Assembly (NCBI GenBank): GCA_910585245.1
Contig: CAJUCO010000001.1
Span: 204,413-268,412 of the forward strand
Origin: an uncultured Oscillibacter sp.
GTDB taxonomy: Bacteria > Bacillota > Clostridia > Oscillospirales > Oscillospiraceae
DNA: 64,000 nucleotides
Reading direction: 5' to 3'
In this document: positions 51,475 to 60,232 of the stretch, piece by piece
Layout: each line of letters begins with the position of its first letter
How positions within the stretch are numbered: the first letter of the stretch is position 1
Position numbers and translations under genes: made by a program
Notes under the pieces: model-generated
The model's database searches: none
Told to the model about the DNA's origin: nothing
What the model saw: the letters and a program-made list of their open reading frames with translations, nothing else

Positions 51475-52121
51475 CAAGTTTCTGATTTTTCCATTTTCGC
51501 CGTGTCACAGTCCTTCGCCAGGGGACACCCCGCGCACTTCGGGCTTCGGGCCGTGCAGGTATCCCTTCCAAAGAGAACCATTCGGTGGCAAAAATTGTTG
51601 GACTCCTTGGGAGGCAGAGCCTCCCGAAGCTGCCGCTCCACCTGAAGGGGATCTTTGGAGCCGTCGGTGATCCCCAGACGGCCGGTGATTCGGATGCAAT
51701 GGGTATCGCAGACATAGGCGGGCTGTCCGTAGACATCCCCCAGAATCAGGTTGGCAGTCTTCCGGCCCACGCCGGGAAGACTGGTCAAAGCCTCCATCGT
51801 ATCGGGAACCTTGCCCCCAAAGTCACGGAGGAGTTTCTGGGCGCAAAGGACCATATCCTTCGCCTTACCGTTATAAAAACCACAGGAGTGTATGTACTCC
51901 CCCACCTCTTTGGGGTCCGCCCCGGCAAAGCTCTCCAGCGTGGGAAAGCGGGCGTAAAGGGCGGGGGTCACCTGATTCACCCGTGCGTCGGTACACTGGG
52001 CGGAGAGGCGCACGGCAAACAAAAGCTCATAGTCCTTCTCATACCGCAGGGAACAAAGGCCCTCGGGGTAGATGCCCTTTAACGTCTCGATGATTCGCTT
52101 GACGGCAGCTTTCGATTTCAT
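51474..52121 (-). CDS. nth: Endonuclease III (DNA glycosylase/AP lyase)
   Basis: A 215-residue HhH-GPD protein: hairpin LPGVGRKTANLILG with catalytic Lys (about 117-130), catalytic Asp in VCDTHCIRITGRLG (about 140), and the C-terminal 4Fe-4S loop C-X6-C-X2-C-X5-C (CTARSPKCAGCPLAKDC). It repairs oxidised pyrimidines. The ATG at 52119-52121 follows AGGGAGGG; upstream in-frame codons lack a site. It lies directly after recN on the minus strand. Confidence 0.95.
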   Translation of the reverse strand: MKSKAAVKRIIETLKGIYPEGLCSLRYEKDYELLFAVRLSAQCTDARVNQVTPALYARFPTLESFAGADPKEVGEYIHSCGFYNGKAKDMVLCAQKLLRDFGGKVPDTMEALTSLPGVGRKTANLILGDVYGQPAYVCDTHCIRITGRLGITDGSKDPLQVERQLREALPPKESNNFCHRMVLFGRDTCTARSPKCAGCPLAKDCDTAKMEKSET

Positions 52122-52155
52122 GGAAGCCCTCCCTTTATCACTTTTATAAAGATCT

Positions 52156-53838
52156 TTATAATGCCTTTCGATAGGTTTCCGCTGCATCCAGAAGCTCTTC
52201 CGCGCTTGCCAGCAGCGCTTCCGTCACCTTAGAGCCCCCTGTAATCCGGGCCAACTCCGCCTTCCGGCGCTCCCGGTCCAAAAGAACCACGTGCGTGAAG
52301 GTCCTCCCCTTGTTCTCCCCTTTTTCCACAGAGAAATGGGTGTCCGCCATGGCCGCCAGCTGGGGCAAGTGCGTGACACAGAGAACCTGTTTTCTCCGGC
52401 TAACCTGGGCCAGCTTCTCCGCCACCTTCTGGGCCGCCCGCCCGGAGACGCCGGTATCCACCTCGTCAAAGACCAAGGTGCCAATGGCCTCCTGCTCCGC
52501 CAACACGTTTTTCAGCGCCAGCATGATGCGGGCCAGCTCGCCTCCGGAGGCAATTTTAGAAATGGGCTTCAACGCCTCCCCCGCGTTGGCGGACATCAGA
52601 AAGCGGACCACGTCGCACCCGTCGGGCGCAGGCGCTTTTTCGGCAAAGTCAATGGAAAACTGCACCCGGTTCATATCCAGATCCCGAAGCTCCTTTTGGA
52701 TGCGGCCTTCCAGTGCGGCCGCCGCCTCTTTTCTGGCCCTGGTCAGAGCCTGGCCCGCCTTTTGGACGGCGGCCTCCGCCTTTCCCAGTTTCTTCTCCAG
52801 CAAAATCAGCGTGTCCTCCGCCGTTTCAATGGCGTCCAGCTCCGCCTTGCGTTGATCCAGGTAGACCAACATTTCCTCCACCGTGGCTCCGTACTTTTTT
52901 TTCAGCCGGTAGAGCTGGTCCGCCCGGCTTTCCGCCGCGTCCAGCTCCTCCGGAGAGAACTCAAAGGCCCCCCGGAGGTCCCGAACCGTCTCCGCCAAAT
53001 CATAGGCCTCGCTCCGCAAAGCGCCCAGGCGCCGGTACGCATCTCCCAGTTCCTCGCTCAGGTTCCTCACACCGGAAAGAGCCTCCTCCGCATCCCGGAG
53101 CTGGTTCACCGCCCCGGCGCTTTCGTCGTCACCGGAGAGACAGTAGTCCGCGCCGGAGAGGGCGGAGAGATATTTCTCCCCGTTGCGCAGGAGGTTTCGC
53201 CGCGCCTCCAGCTCCTCCTCCTCGCCGGGGTGGAGCTCCGCCCGTTCCAATTCGTCTATCTGAAAACGGAGGCTGTCCATCCGGCGGGCTTTTTCCGCCT
53301 CATCCATCTGGAGGGCCCTGATCTGGTCCCGGAGGTCCGAGAGAACTCCATAGGCTCTCTGATAATCTCCCAGAACCGCTTCCGTCTTGCCAAAGCGGTC
53401 CAAATAGGCCCCGTGGAGTTCCTCATCCAGGAGCTGAGCGCCGTCATGCTGACCATGAATATTCAAAAGCTCCCCGCCGATCTGCCGGAGTTGGGCCACA
53501 GTGATGGGGCGGCCGTTCACCCGGCAGGCGTTTTTACCATCTCCGGATATTTCCCGCTGGAGAAGCAGATTTCCGTCCTCGTCCGGGGCCAGCCCGTTCT
53601 CCCGGAGACCCGGCAATTCCGCCGGAACCGCGGAAAACTCCGCGCTGACAAAGGCCTTTGCGGCCCCGGTGCGGATGAGATCCCGGGAGGTCCTTCCCCC
53701 AAGAACGGCCCCCATGGCGTCGATGACAATGGACTTGCCCGCGCCGGTCTCGCCGGTGAGAGCATTGAAGCCTGGGCGAAATTGGATGTCCGCCGCCTCA
53801 ATGACGGCGATATTTTCAATGTGCAGAAGCTCCAGCAT
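52156..53838 (-). CDS. recN: DNA repair protein RecN
   Basis: A 560-residue SMC-like ATPase: Walker A TGETGAGKSIV (about 29-39), long coiled-coil arms (about 150-370), signature region ISKIASGGELARIMLALK (about 425) and Walker B TLVFDEVDTGVSG (about 465). It acts early in double-strand-break repair. It follows argR in the usual Firmicutes order, but with a 252-bp gap that holds no recognisable feature. Confidence 0.96.
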   Translation of the reverse strand: MLELLHIENIAVIEAADIQFRPGFNALTGETGAGKSIVIDAMGAVLGGRTSRDLIRTGAAKAFVSAEFSAVPAELPGLRENGLAPDEDGNLLLQREISGDGKNACRVNGRPITVAQLRQIGGELLNIHGQHDGAQLLDEELHGAYLDRFGKTEAVLGDYQRAYGVLSDLRDQIRALQMDEAEKARRMDSLRFQIDELERAELHPGEEEELEARRNLLRNGEKYLSALSGADYCLSGDDESAGAVNQLRDAEEALSGVRNLSEELGDAYRRLGALRSEAYDLAETVRDLRGAFEFSPEELDAAESRADQLYRLKKKYGATVEEMLVYLDQRKAELDAIETAEDTLILLEKKLGKAEAAVQKAGQALTRARKEAAAALEGRIQKELRDLDMNRVQFSIDFAEKAPAPDGCDVVRFLMSANAGEALKPISKIASGGELARIMLALKNVLAEQEAIGTLVFDEVDTGVSGRAAQKVAEKLAQVSRRKQVLCVTHLPQLAAMADTHFSVEKGENKGRTFTHVVLLDRERRKAELARITGGSKVTEALLASAEELLDAAETYRKAL

Positions 53839-54090
53839 GGCGGCGCTCCTCCTTTTCAGTAGATCGTTGACGCTGGCGAAACTTCCCGTCTCCCTCCAAC
53901 AAACGGCGTCTCGTTTCCCTTCTGCCGGTTTTGCAAACGCCCGTTTCTATCACAAAATAGCGCCGGTGTTTTCGGAACGGTATGCAAAACACATTGCTCA
54001 GGGCCTCTCCCCTGCCGGTGTGGAAAAATCGCGCAACCAATTCTCCAAGCCCTGATCGAAAACCCTTTATCCCCAAGAGCCTGGCGGCGC

Positions 54091-54540
54091 TTAGAGCATA
54101 TCTTTGATCTCCTGGCAAAGAAGTTCCGCCGCCTCGGTATTCCGCATCACAAGCAAAGCCGTGTCGTCTCCCGCCAGAGAGCCCACAATGTTATTCATAT
54201 CCATATTGTCCAGGGCGGAACAGGCCCCATTCGCCAGTCCCGGCATGGTTTTCACCACCACAATGTTCTGGGCGTAGTCAATGCTGACGATACACTCCCG
54301 GAAAATGGTCCGCAGTTTCGCCGCCACATTCAGCGTCGTCCGGTTACCGGAAACCGCGTACTTATACACCCCCTGACCCATCGGCTCCTTAATGAGATGG
54401 AGCTGCTTGATGTCCCTGGAAATGGTGGCCTGGGTGCAGCGCAGGCCACGGTCCCGGAGGCGGGTCAAAAGCTGCTCCTGGGTCTCGATATTCTCCTGAG
54501 AGATGATCTCCAGGATCATGGCTTGTCGGTCATTTTTCAT
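54091..54540 (-). CDS. argR: Arginine repressor ArgR
   Basis: A 149-residue ArgR: N-terminal winged helix (about 1-70, IETQEQLLTRLRDRGLRCTQATISRDIKQLHLIK split over the recognition helix) and C-terminal oligomerisation/arginine-binding domain (TMPGLANGACSALDNMD and GSLAGDDTALLV). It controls arginine metabolism; no arg genes are in the window. Its start overlaps the nadK end by 4 bp, a coupled operon. Confidence 0.96.
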   Translation of the reverse strand: MKNDRQAMILEIISQENIETQEQLLTRLRDRGLRCTQATISRDIKQLHLIKEPMGQGVYKYAVSGNRTTLNVAAKLRTIFRECIVSIDYAQNIVVVKTMPGLANGACSALDNMDMNNIVGSLAGDDTALLVMRNTEAAELLCQEIKDML

Positions 54541-55415
54541 GTGTCCAGCCCTCCCGGCAGCATTTTCTGGGCAAAAATCTCGCAGAAGCTCCGCTCTGTC
54601 AACCGCGCCAGCCTCGTCACATACCGGGAGCGGCGAATCTGGACCTTATCGTCCGCCCGCAGGGCAAAGGCCCGGCTCTCATCCACGAAGAGGTACACCG
54701 GCTTTCGCCCGTTTCGCTCCAGCTCCACAGTCAGCGTGTGCTCCGGGCTGAGAACGTAAGAGGAAAAGCGCATATTGTGAATGCAGATGGGACAGACCAC
54801 CATGGTCTGGGCCACCGGCTCCACCACCGGCCCGCCGGCGGAGAGAGAGTAGGCCGTGGACCCTGTGGGAGTGGCGACAATGACGCCGTCTCCGGCGATA
54901 TCTGCCAGATGCCGCCCGTCGGAGGAGATTTTCAGGTGGATGACATGGGAGATGGGTCCTTCCCGGATGACGGCCTCGTTCAAACCCAGATTCGTGTAAA
55001 TCTGCCGCCCATCCCGGAAAACGGAAACGTCCAGCATCATCCGCTGTTCCAGCTCAAACTGCCAGTCCTTGAGCTTTCGAAGCTGCTCCAGTTCCGAGGC
55101 CTCCAACTCGGCGACAAAGCCCAGCCCTCCCATGTTCACGCCCAAAACCGGCATCTTGTGAAGAGCCGCCAACTTGGCAAGGTGCAATATCGTCCCATCT
55201 CCGCCGAAGGTGATCAACAAATCCGCCCCCCGGAGTTCCTGAGGCAGAGGCAGCACGTCATAGTCTGCAAACGCCCCCTCCTTCCGGTCCCGGAAGGGAG
55301 AGCAGACCACCGTCTGGAAACCCAGCTGGCGGAGAATGGACTCCGCCGCCCGTGTGGTCTTCATGCCCTGATCCCGGTTGGGATTGGGGCACAGAATAAT
55401 CTTTTTGGGGCTCAT
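54537..55415 (-). CDS. nadK: NAD kinase
   Basis: A 292-residue NAD kinase with the GGDGT motif (ITFGGDGTILH, about 70), NMGGLGF (about 96), NEAVI (about 145) and the DGVIVATPTGSTAYSLSAGGP C-terminal box. It makes NADP. It overlaps tlyA and argR by 4 bp each, so dxs-tlyA-nadK-argR form one coupled transcript. Confidence 0.96.
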   Translation of the reverse strand: MSPKKIILCPNPNRDQGMKTTRAAESILRQLGFQTVVCSPFRDRKEGAFADYDVLPLPQELRGADLLITFGGDGTILHLAKLAALHKMPVLGVNMGGLGFVAELEASELEQLRKLKDWQFELEQRMMLDVSVFRDGRQIYTNLGLNEAVIREGPISHVIHLKISSDGRHLADIAGDGVIVATPTGSTAYSLSAGGPVVEPVAQTMVVCPICIHNMRFSSYVLSPEHTLTVELERNGRKPVYLFVDESRAFALRADDKVQIRRSRYVTRLARLTERSFCEIFAQKMLPGGLDT

Positions 55416-56239
55416 AAGTGGTCCTCCCCCTCTCCATGTTCCTTCAAAGCCCGGTGGGACTCTTCCACCAGGGCCTCTAAATCCAAGGGTTCCGCCGGCG
55501 CGCCACCCTTTTGCAAAAAGCCCAGATACTCTATGTTTCCCTCCGGCCCCCGGATGGGGGAATACGTCAGGCCCCGGACAGCAAGTCCGGCCTCTCCGGC
55601 GTGGTCCAGCCAGTGCTCCAGCACCTCCAGATGGACGGCGGGGTCCCGGACCACGCCCTTCTTCCCAACCTTCTCCCGCCCCGCCTCAAACTGGGGCTTT
55701 ACCAGGGAAACCACCTGTCCCCCCTCCCCCAGCAGGGCCGCCAATGGGGGCAAAATCAGCTTCAGCGAGATAAAGCTTACGTCCACCGAGGCGAAGGCCA
55801 ACTCCTCCGGCACCTGTTCCCGGCTGAGATAGCGGGCGTTAGTCCGCTCCAGGCAGACCACCCTGGGGTCGTTTCGAAGTTTCCAGGCCAATTGGCCCCG
55901 GCCCACATCCACAGCGTACACCTTTGCCGCGCCGTTTTGGAGCATACAGTCGGTGAAGCCCCCGGTGGAAGCTCCGATGTCAGCGCAGACAGCGCCCTCC
56001 AGAAGGATGGGAAAGAGCTTCATGGCCTTGTCCAGTTTCAAACCGCCCCGGCTAACATAGGGAAGCCTGTCCCCCCGAATCTCCACCGCGGCGGCGGAGG
56101 GCACCGCCATACCGGGCTTGTCCGCCCGCCGGCCCTCCACAAATACCTGACCGCTCATAATAACCGCCTGGGCCCGCTGCCGGGTCTCCTCCAACCCACG
56201 GTCCACCAAAAGCAGATCCAGTCTCATCTTATCGCTCAT
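55412..56239 (-). CDS. tlyA: TlyA-family rRNA 2'-O-methyltransferase / haemolysin-like protein
   Basis: A 275-residue protein with an N-terminal S4 domain (RLDLLLVDRGLEETRQRAQAVIMSGQV) and an FtsJ-like SAM domain (ADIGASTGGFTDCMLQNGA, about 87-105; FASVDVSFISL, about 150). TlyA methylates rRNA riboses in some bacteria. It overlaps dxs and nadK in the conserved dxs-tlyA-nadK-argR-recN order. Confidence 0.93.
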   Translation of the reverse strand: MSDKMRLDLLLVDRGLEETRQRAQAVIMSGQVFVEGRRADKPGMAVPSAAAVEIRGDRLPYVSRGGLKLDKAMKLFPILLEGAVCADIGASTGGFTDCMLQNGAAKVYAVDVGRGQLAWKLRNDPRVVCLERTNARYLSREQVPEELAFASVDVSFISLKLILPPLAALLGEGGQVVSLVKPQFEAGREKVGKKGVVRDPAVHLEVLEHWLDHAGEAGLAVRGLTYSPIRGPEGNIEYLGFLQKGGAPAEPLDLEALVEESHRALKEHGEGEDHL

Positions 56240-58088
56240 ATTCCACCGCCTCCTCCACCGCAGCGGCTATGGCGGCGGCGTCCAGACCAAACCGCTCCAT
56301 TAGCTGAGGGACGCTGCCCTCCGGAGCAAAGGTACGGCCCAGATTTTTTAAAATCAGCTTCTTTGGAGCCAGCCCCTCCCCCGCCAGAATCGCGGCGATT
56401 CGCTGGCCCGCACAGCCCGCGCCAAAGCAATCCTCCAGCACCAACAAGATGCCCGGTCTCTGGAAAAAGTCCGCCAGGACCGCCCCGTCCAAGGGGGCAA
56501 TCTGGTTCAATTTCAAAACCTCCGCCTCGACCCCCCGCTCTTTCAGCAGGGCGGCGGCCTCCAAGGCCTGGTTGATCAAAACGCCATAGGTGAGGATGGT
56601 TGCATCTTTTCCCCCCCGGAGACGAACCAGAGGCATTTTTGCGGAATTGTCCCGGTATGCCCCCTCCCCGCCTCGGGGGTAGCGCACCGCCACGGGGCCG
56701 GTCAATTCAAAAAGGGCTGTACTTAACATATGCCGCAGCTCCGCGAAACTAGCGGGGCAAAGGACGGTATACCCCGGCAAAGCCGGGAGAAACAGCGGAT
56801 CAAAGCAACCTTGGTGGGTCTCGCCGTCAGCCCCCACCAGTCCGGCCCGGTCCACCCCCAACACCACATGGCGGTTTTCCAAGGCTACATCGTGGATGAG
56901 CATATCATAGCCTCGTTGCAAGAAGGTGGAGTAAACGGCAAACACCGGCAGCAAGCCCTGGGCCGCCATACCGGCGGCCATGGAGACGCCATGTCCCTCG
57001 GCAATGCCCACGTCAAAAAAGCGGTCCGGGAAAGTCTTGGCAAACCCGGAAAGGCCCGTACCGTCGGCCATGGCGGCCGTGATGGCGCAGACCCGCGAAT
57101 CTTCCCGGGCAAAATCCGTCATGGCCCTGCCAAAAACAGAGGAAAAGCTCTCCTCCCCCGTCTTTTTCAAAAGACCCGTCTCGGGGTCGAAGGGACCCAC
57201 GCCGTGGTACATATCCGGGTTCCGCTGGGCAAAGAGGCACCCCTTTCCTTTGACGGTGTTCACATGAACCACCACCGGACGGCTCAGCTCCCGCGCCCAG
57301 CTCAAAACGTCGCAAAGCCGGGGCAGGTCATGCCCGTCCACAGGCCCCAGATACGTAAAGCCCATATCCTCAAAAAACGTGCTCCCCGGCCAGAGGGTCT
57401 TTTTCAGGAAAGTTTTTAGCTTGTGGTTAAATCGGTAAATCGGGTTTTTCATAGGCCTGGAGCCAAAGAGGCCCCGGTACCACTTTTTGAAATGGTAGTA
57501 CCCGGCCTTAGAGCGGAGCCGGGCCAAATGGGAGGGCATCGCCCCCACATTGGGGTTGATGGACATACCGTTGTCGTTTAAAATTACAATCAGAGGTTCG
57601 CCGGAGGCCCCGGCGTTGTTCAATCCCTCATAGGCCAGTCCTCCGGTCAAGGCCCCGTCGCCAATAAGGGCCAAAACGCTGTAATCCTCTCCCCTCAGAG
57701 TCCTGGCCCGCGCCATCCCCAAGGCCACGGAGACGGAGTTGGAGGCATGACCGGCAACAAAGGCGTCATGGACGCTCTCCTTGGGCTTTGGAAAGCCGGA
57801 GAGGCCATCCAACTGCCGGAGCGTTCCAAACCGCTCCCAACGGCCTGTCAGCATCTTGTGAACATAGCACTGGTGGCCCACGTCAAAAATCAGCCGGTCC
57901 CGCTCCGTGGCAAAGACCCGGTGCACGGCCACCGTCAACTCCACCGTCCCCAAGTTGGAGGCCAGATGCCCCCCGGTTTGGGACACGCTTTTTACAAGAA
58001 ACTCCCTCAGCTCCTGACAGAGCTGGGGGAGCTGTCCGTCCGGCAGCGCTCTGACGTCGGCTGGAGAGTGGATGGATTCCAACAGCAT
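56229..58088 (-). CDS. dxs: 1-deoxy-D-xylulose-5-phosphate synthase
   Basis: A 619-residue thiamine-diphosphate enzyme: HPADVRALP-like start, GDGALTGGLAYEGLNNAG with the ThDP motif ending NDNGMSI (about 145-180), and AEGHGVSMAAGMAAQGL (about 365) with the catalytic Glu region. It makes DXP for isoprenoids, thiamine and pyridoxal. I start at the ATG 58086-58088, since AGAGGAGAGCC precedes it. The adjacent upstream gene is the OapA-like protein, as in OLE loci. Confidence 0.95.
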   Translation of the reverse strand: MLLESIHSPADVRALPDGQLPQLCQELREFLVKSVSQTGGHLASNLGTVELTVAVHRVFATERDRLIFDVGHQCYVHKMLTGRWERFGTLRQLDGLSGFPKPKESVHDAFVAGHASNSVSVALGMARARTLRGEDYSVLALIGDGALTGGLAYEGLNNAGASGEPLIVILNDNGMSINPNVGAMPSHLARLRSKAGYYHFKKWYRGLFGSRPMKNPIYRFNHKLKTFLKKTLWPGSTFFEDMGFTYLGPVDGHDLPRLCDVLSWARELSRPVVVHVNTVKGKGCLFAQRNPDMYHGVGPFDPETGLLKKTGEESFSSVFGRAMTDFAREDSRVCAITAAMADGTGLSGFAKTFPDRFFDVGIAEGHGVSMAAGMAAQGLLPVFAVYSTFLQRGYDMLIHDVALENRHVVLGVDRAGLVGADGETHQGCFDPLFLPALPGYTVLCPASFAELRHMLSTALFELTGPVAVRYPRGGEGAYRDNSAKMPLVRLRGGKDATILTYGVLINQALEAAALLKERGVEAEVLKLNQIAPLDGAVLADFFQRPGILLVLEDCFGAGCAGQRIAAILAGEGLAPKKLILKNLGRTFAPEGSVPQLMERFGLDAAAIAAAVEEAVEYER

Positions 58089-58199
58089 AGGCTCTCCTCT
58101 CATCGTTTTCCCGAAAGGAACCGGATATAAAAGGGGTCACACCCGCTTAGGCCAAAAATCTGACCGGAGCGGCGGCAAAGGAAACCAAACCCCATACCA

Positions 58200-58742
58200 T
58201 CAACGGCAAAAAAGAGACAAAAACCGCCCGGCCCAATAGACCACCTGGGTGCTCTTTTTGATAGCCACGGTCTTGCCCAGGGCTTTGCCGCCAATGGTCA
58301 AACCGGAAACCAAAGCCGTGACCGCCACAGAGATCAAAACCGTCCGCAAGTTCAGCGCCCGCTGGAGCTGGGTGACAATCACCGCCCCCGTGGCGCCGCT
58401 GACAATGCCGCAAATATCCCCCACCACGTCGTTGCAGACGCTGGAGACCCGTCCAGCATTTCGCAAAAGCATCAAAGACTGCTTTGCCCCCTTCTCCTTA
58501 TGGGAGGCCATGGCGTGGAAGGGCTTCGGGTCCGCCGCCGTCACGGCGACGCCTACTACGTCAAACACGATGCCAAGGCCAATAAACAGCGCCAGCATCA
58601 AAAGAGCGGCGGCCACGCCCGCGCCCTCCAGCATCGACTCCGACGCCAGACTCAGCACAGCGGAGAGGACCACCGCCATTAAAAAGACCGTAAGGGCCCA
58701 ACGATATGGGGAAGGGGCTTTTCCCTTCTGCTGCTTTTTCAA
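58200..58742 (-). CDS. oapA: OLE-associated membrane protein OapA homologue
   Basis: A 180-residue membrane protein with about four helices (about 15-35, 40-62, 112-135, 137-158). The segment FDVVGVAVTAADPKPFHAMASHKEKGAKQSLMLLRNAGRVSSVCNDVVGD, read in parts, resembles a DUF21/CNNM-like helix-loop. Its length, topology and location, between dxs and a ~670-nt noncoding GC-rich region, match OapA, which binds OLE RNA at the membrane. The start is a TTG at 58740-58742 after GGGAGG. The gene symbol rests mainly on locus organisation. Confidence 0.85.
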   Translation of the reverse strand: MKKQQKGKAPSPYRWALTVFLMAVVLSAVLSLASESMLEGAGVAAALLMLALFIGLGIVFDVVGVAVTAADPKPFHAMASHKEKGAKQSLMLLRNAGRVSSVCNDVVGDICGIVSGATGAVIVTQLQRALNLRTVLISVAVTALVSGLTIGGKALGKTVAIKKSTQVVYWAGRFLSLFCR

Positions 58743-58758
58743 AGGAACCTCCCGAAAC

Positions 58759-58780
58759 GCCGCCCTGTAAAGACGGCGGT
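58759..58780 (-). terminator. Hairpin at OLE 3' side, before oapA ribosome site
   Basis: CCGCC / GGCGG stem (58760-58764 with 58775-58779) and a 10-nt loop, followed on the minus strand by GTTTCGGGAGG. It may mark the OLE RNA 3' end or processing site while allowing read-through into oapA. Confidence 0.5.
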
Positions 58781-58782
58781 TG

Positions 58783-59450
58783 ATGTTTTTAACGCTAAGC
58801 CGGCGGCGGCAGAAAAAGTAAATCTTACGGCTTAGGTACGGGTTGGCTTTCCCCGGAGCACGCCCCTCGTTGCCGATGGAGGCGGTTTCCCTTTCAGCGC
58901 TCCGGCGCGGCGTTGCCTATCCGCGCTACCCGATTGCCACTTAGTCCGCACTGCAATCCTTTTCCTGCCCCGTCAGGACAGCCTAGGTGATTTCCACCAC
59001 AGTCCGTCCGCTTCTTTAGCCTCTTTTGCAAAACGGGTTTCAAAGGGCGATCAGGAAATTGCCCTGGCCGGGGCTTCTTCCTGTAGTTCCCTGATCCACC
59101 CGCCCCACTCAAGGCAGGCTACAGCTGCACACAGCGTTACGGCCCCGAAAGACCGATGCACCGCATTGCAGGTTCACAATCTGCTTCGTACGCGGGCCGG
59201 AATTACCACAGTGGGAGTACGTCCGCGCACAAGAACAGGTCTCCACGGAAACAGGGTCGGATAAACCATGCCATTGGAAAACGCCCTGAGTCCGCAAGCG
59301 CGTAATAAACCGCGCTTCCCCCCAGCACCCACCCAAAACTGGGCGTATCAAGCAGGCACCATGGGTTTCATCGATGTGCCCTTCAGAGGATTTTTAGGCC
59401 CTCCCTAGGAAGCGGCAGATCTGACTAGAATACTGCGCCGCCACTTAGCG
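58783..59450 (-). ncRNA. OLE RNA (ornate large extremophilic RNA)
   Basis: This GC-rich region has no coding frame with a ribosome site. It starts 7 nt after a consensus sigma-A promoter and ends just before the OapA-like gene in the dxs-tlyA-nadK-argR-recN cluster, the known OLE location in Clostridia and Bacilli. Helices seen on the minus strand include GATCAGG/CCTGATC (59049-59055 with 59090-59096) and TAAGCCG/CGGCTTA (58796-58802 with 58828-58834). The estimated length, about 670 nt, fits OLE (roughly 600 nt or more). OLE RNPs support growth under ethanol, cold and Mg stress in Bacillus halodurans. Ends are approximate; class assignment is by locus, not by covariance search. Confidence 0.85.
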
Positions 59451-59456
59451 GGGAAC

Positions 59457-59485
59457 AGTATAGCACATAAAAGGAAAATATGCAA
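59457..59485 (-). promoter_or_regulatory. Sigma-A promoter of OLE RNA
   Basis: Minus strand TTGCAT (59480-59485), 17 bp, TATACT (59457-59462), giving a transcription start near 59450. Confidence 0.85.
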
Positions 59486-59486
59486 G

Positions 59487-59499
59487 ATATACAGTATAT
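59487..59499. promoter_or_regulatory. 13-bp palindrome adjoining the OLE promoter
   Basis: ATATAC-A-GTATAT lies immediately upstream of the -35 box. It could be a regulator site; no protein is known to me for this sequence. Confidence 0.5.
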
Positions 59500-59520
59500 G
59501 AAATTTTTTTAAACGGTTTC

Positions 59521-60228
59521 TTAGCGCCCCCGCAAGGCCGCCAGCTCCTCCGCCGTCAAATACCGCCATTTCCCCGGCGGCAGGCTCCCCAAGCCCAGCG
59601 TGTGCTCCCGAACCCGGCGAAGGCGAACCACCTCCAGACCGCAAGCGGCGCACATCCGGCGAACCTGACGGTTTTTTCCCTGGTGTATGGTAACGGCCAG
59701 CTTGGCCCTTCCATCCCCCTGGCGGAGCGTCTCCACCCTGGCGGGGCGAATCGGTTCCCCCTCCAGGTCCGTCAGACGGGAAAGGCGTTCCGCCGCGCCC
59801 TCTACCGGCCCCCGGACCCAGACATGGTAGGTCTTCTCCACCTCGTGGCCCGGGTGCGTCAGGCGCTGGGCCAAGGCGCCGTCATTGGTCAAAAGCAGCA
59901 AGCCCTCGGAGTCCAAATCCAGACGGCCCACAGGATACACCCGGACGCCGCACCCCGCCACCAGCTCCGCCACCGTCTTCCGGCCCTTTTCGTCGGAGAG
60001 GGTAGTGACATAGCCTCTGGGCTTGTTGAGCAGGATATACACCGGCTCTTTGCGCCGGCACAACAAAGCTCCATCCAGGCGGATCTCATCCCGGTCCGGG
60101 TCGGCCTTGCCGCCCAAACCGGCGGTCTCGCCGTTCACCGACACCCGCCCCGCCTTTATGTATCCCTCCGCCGCCCGCCGGGAGCAGACCCCGGCGGCGG
60201 AGAGAATTTTTTGCAGTCGTTCTTCCAT
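59521..60228 (-). CDS. RluB-like 23S rRNA pseudouridine synthase
   Basis: A 235-residue synthase with N-terminal S4 domain (RLQKILSAAGVCSRRAAEGYIKAGRVSVNGE) and catalytic motif VGRLDLDSEGLLLLTNDG with Asp nucleophile (about 103). It ends with the RVREHTLGLGSLPPGKWRYLTAEEL pattern of RluB-type enzymes. It follows dacF by 4 bp. In many relatives rluB is downstream of scpB, and here the order scpA-scpB-...-dacF-rluB agrees. Confidence 0.92.
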   Translation of the reverse strand: MEERLQKILSAAGVCSRRAAEGYIKAGRVSVNGETAGLGGKADPDRDEIRLDGALLCRRKEPVYILLNKPRGYVTTLSDEKGRKTVAELVAGCGVRVYPVGRLDLDSEGLLLLTNDGALAQRLTHPGHEVEKTYHVWVRGPVEGAAERLSRLTDLEGEPIRPARVETLRQGDGRAKLAVTIHQGKNRQVRRMCAACGLEVVRLRRVREHTLGLGSLPPGKWRYLTAEELAALRGR

Positions 60229-60232
60229 CGTC

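Noticed and set aside
59109..59351. Short ORFs inside the OLE RNA region (also 58894-59112 minus)
   Set aside because: No ribosome sites, odd composition, and the region fits a structured RNA at a conserved locus.
58783..59450. RNase P RNA, tmRNA or 6S RNA as alternative identity
   Set aside because: I could not find their hallmark sequences; gene context points to OLE. A covariance search would settle it.
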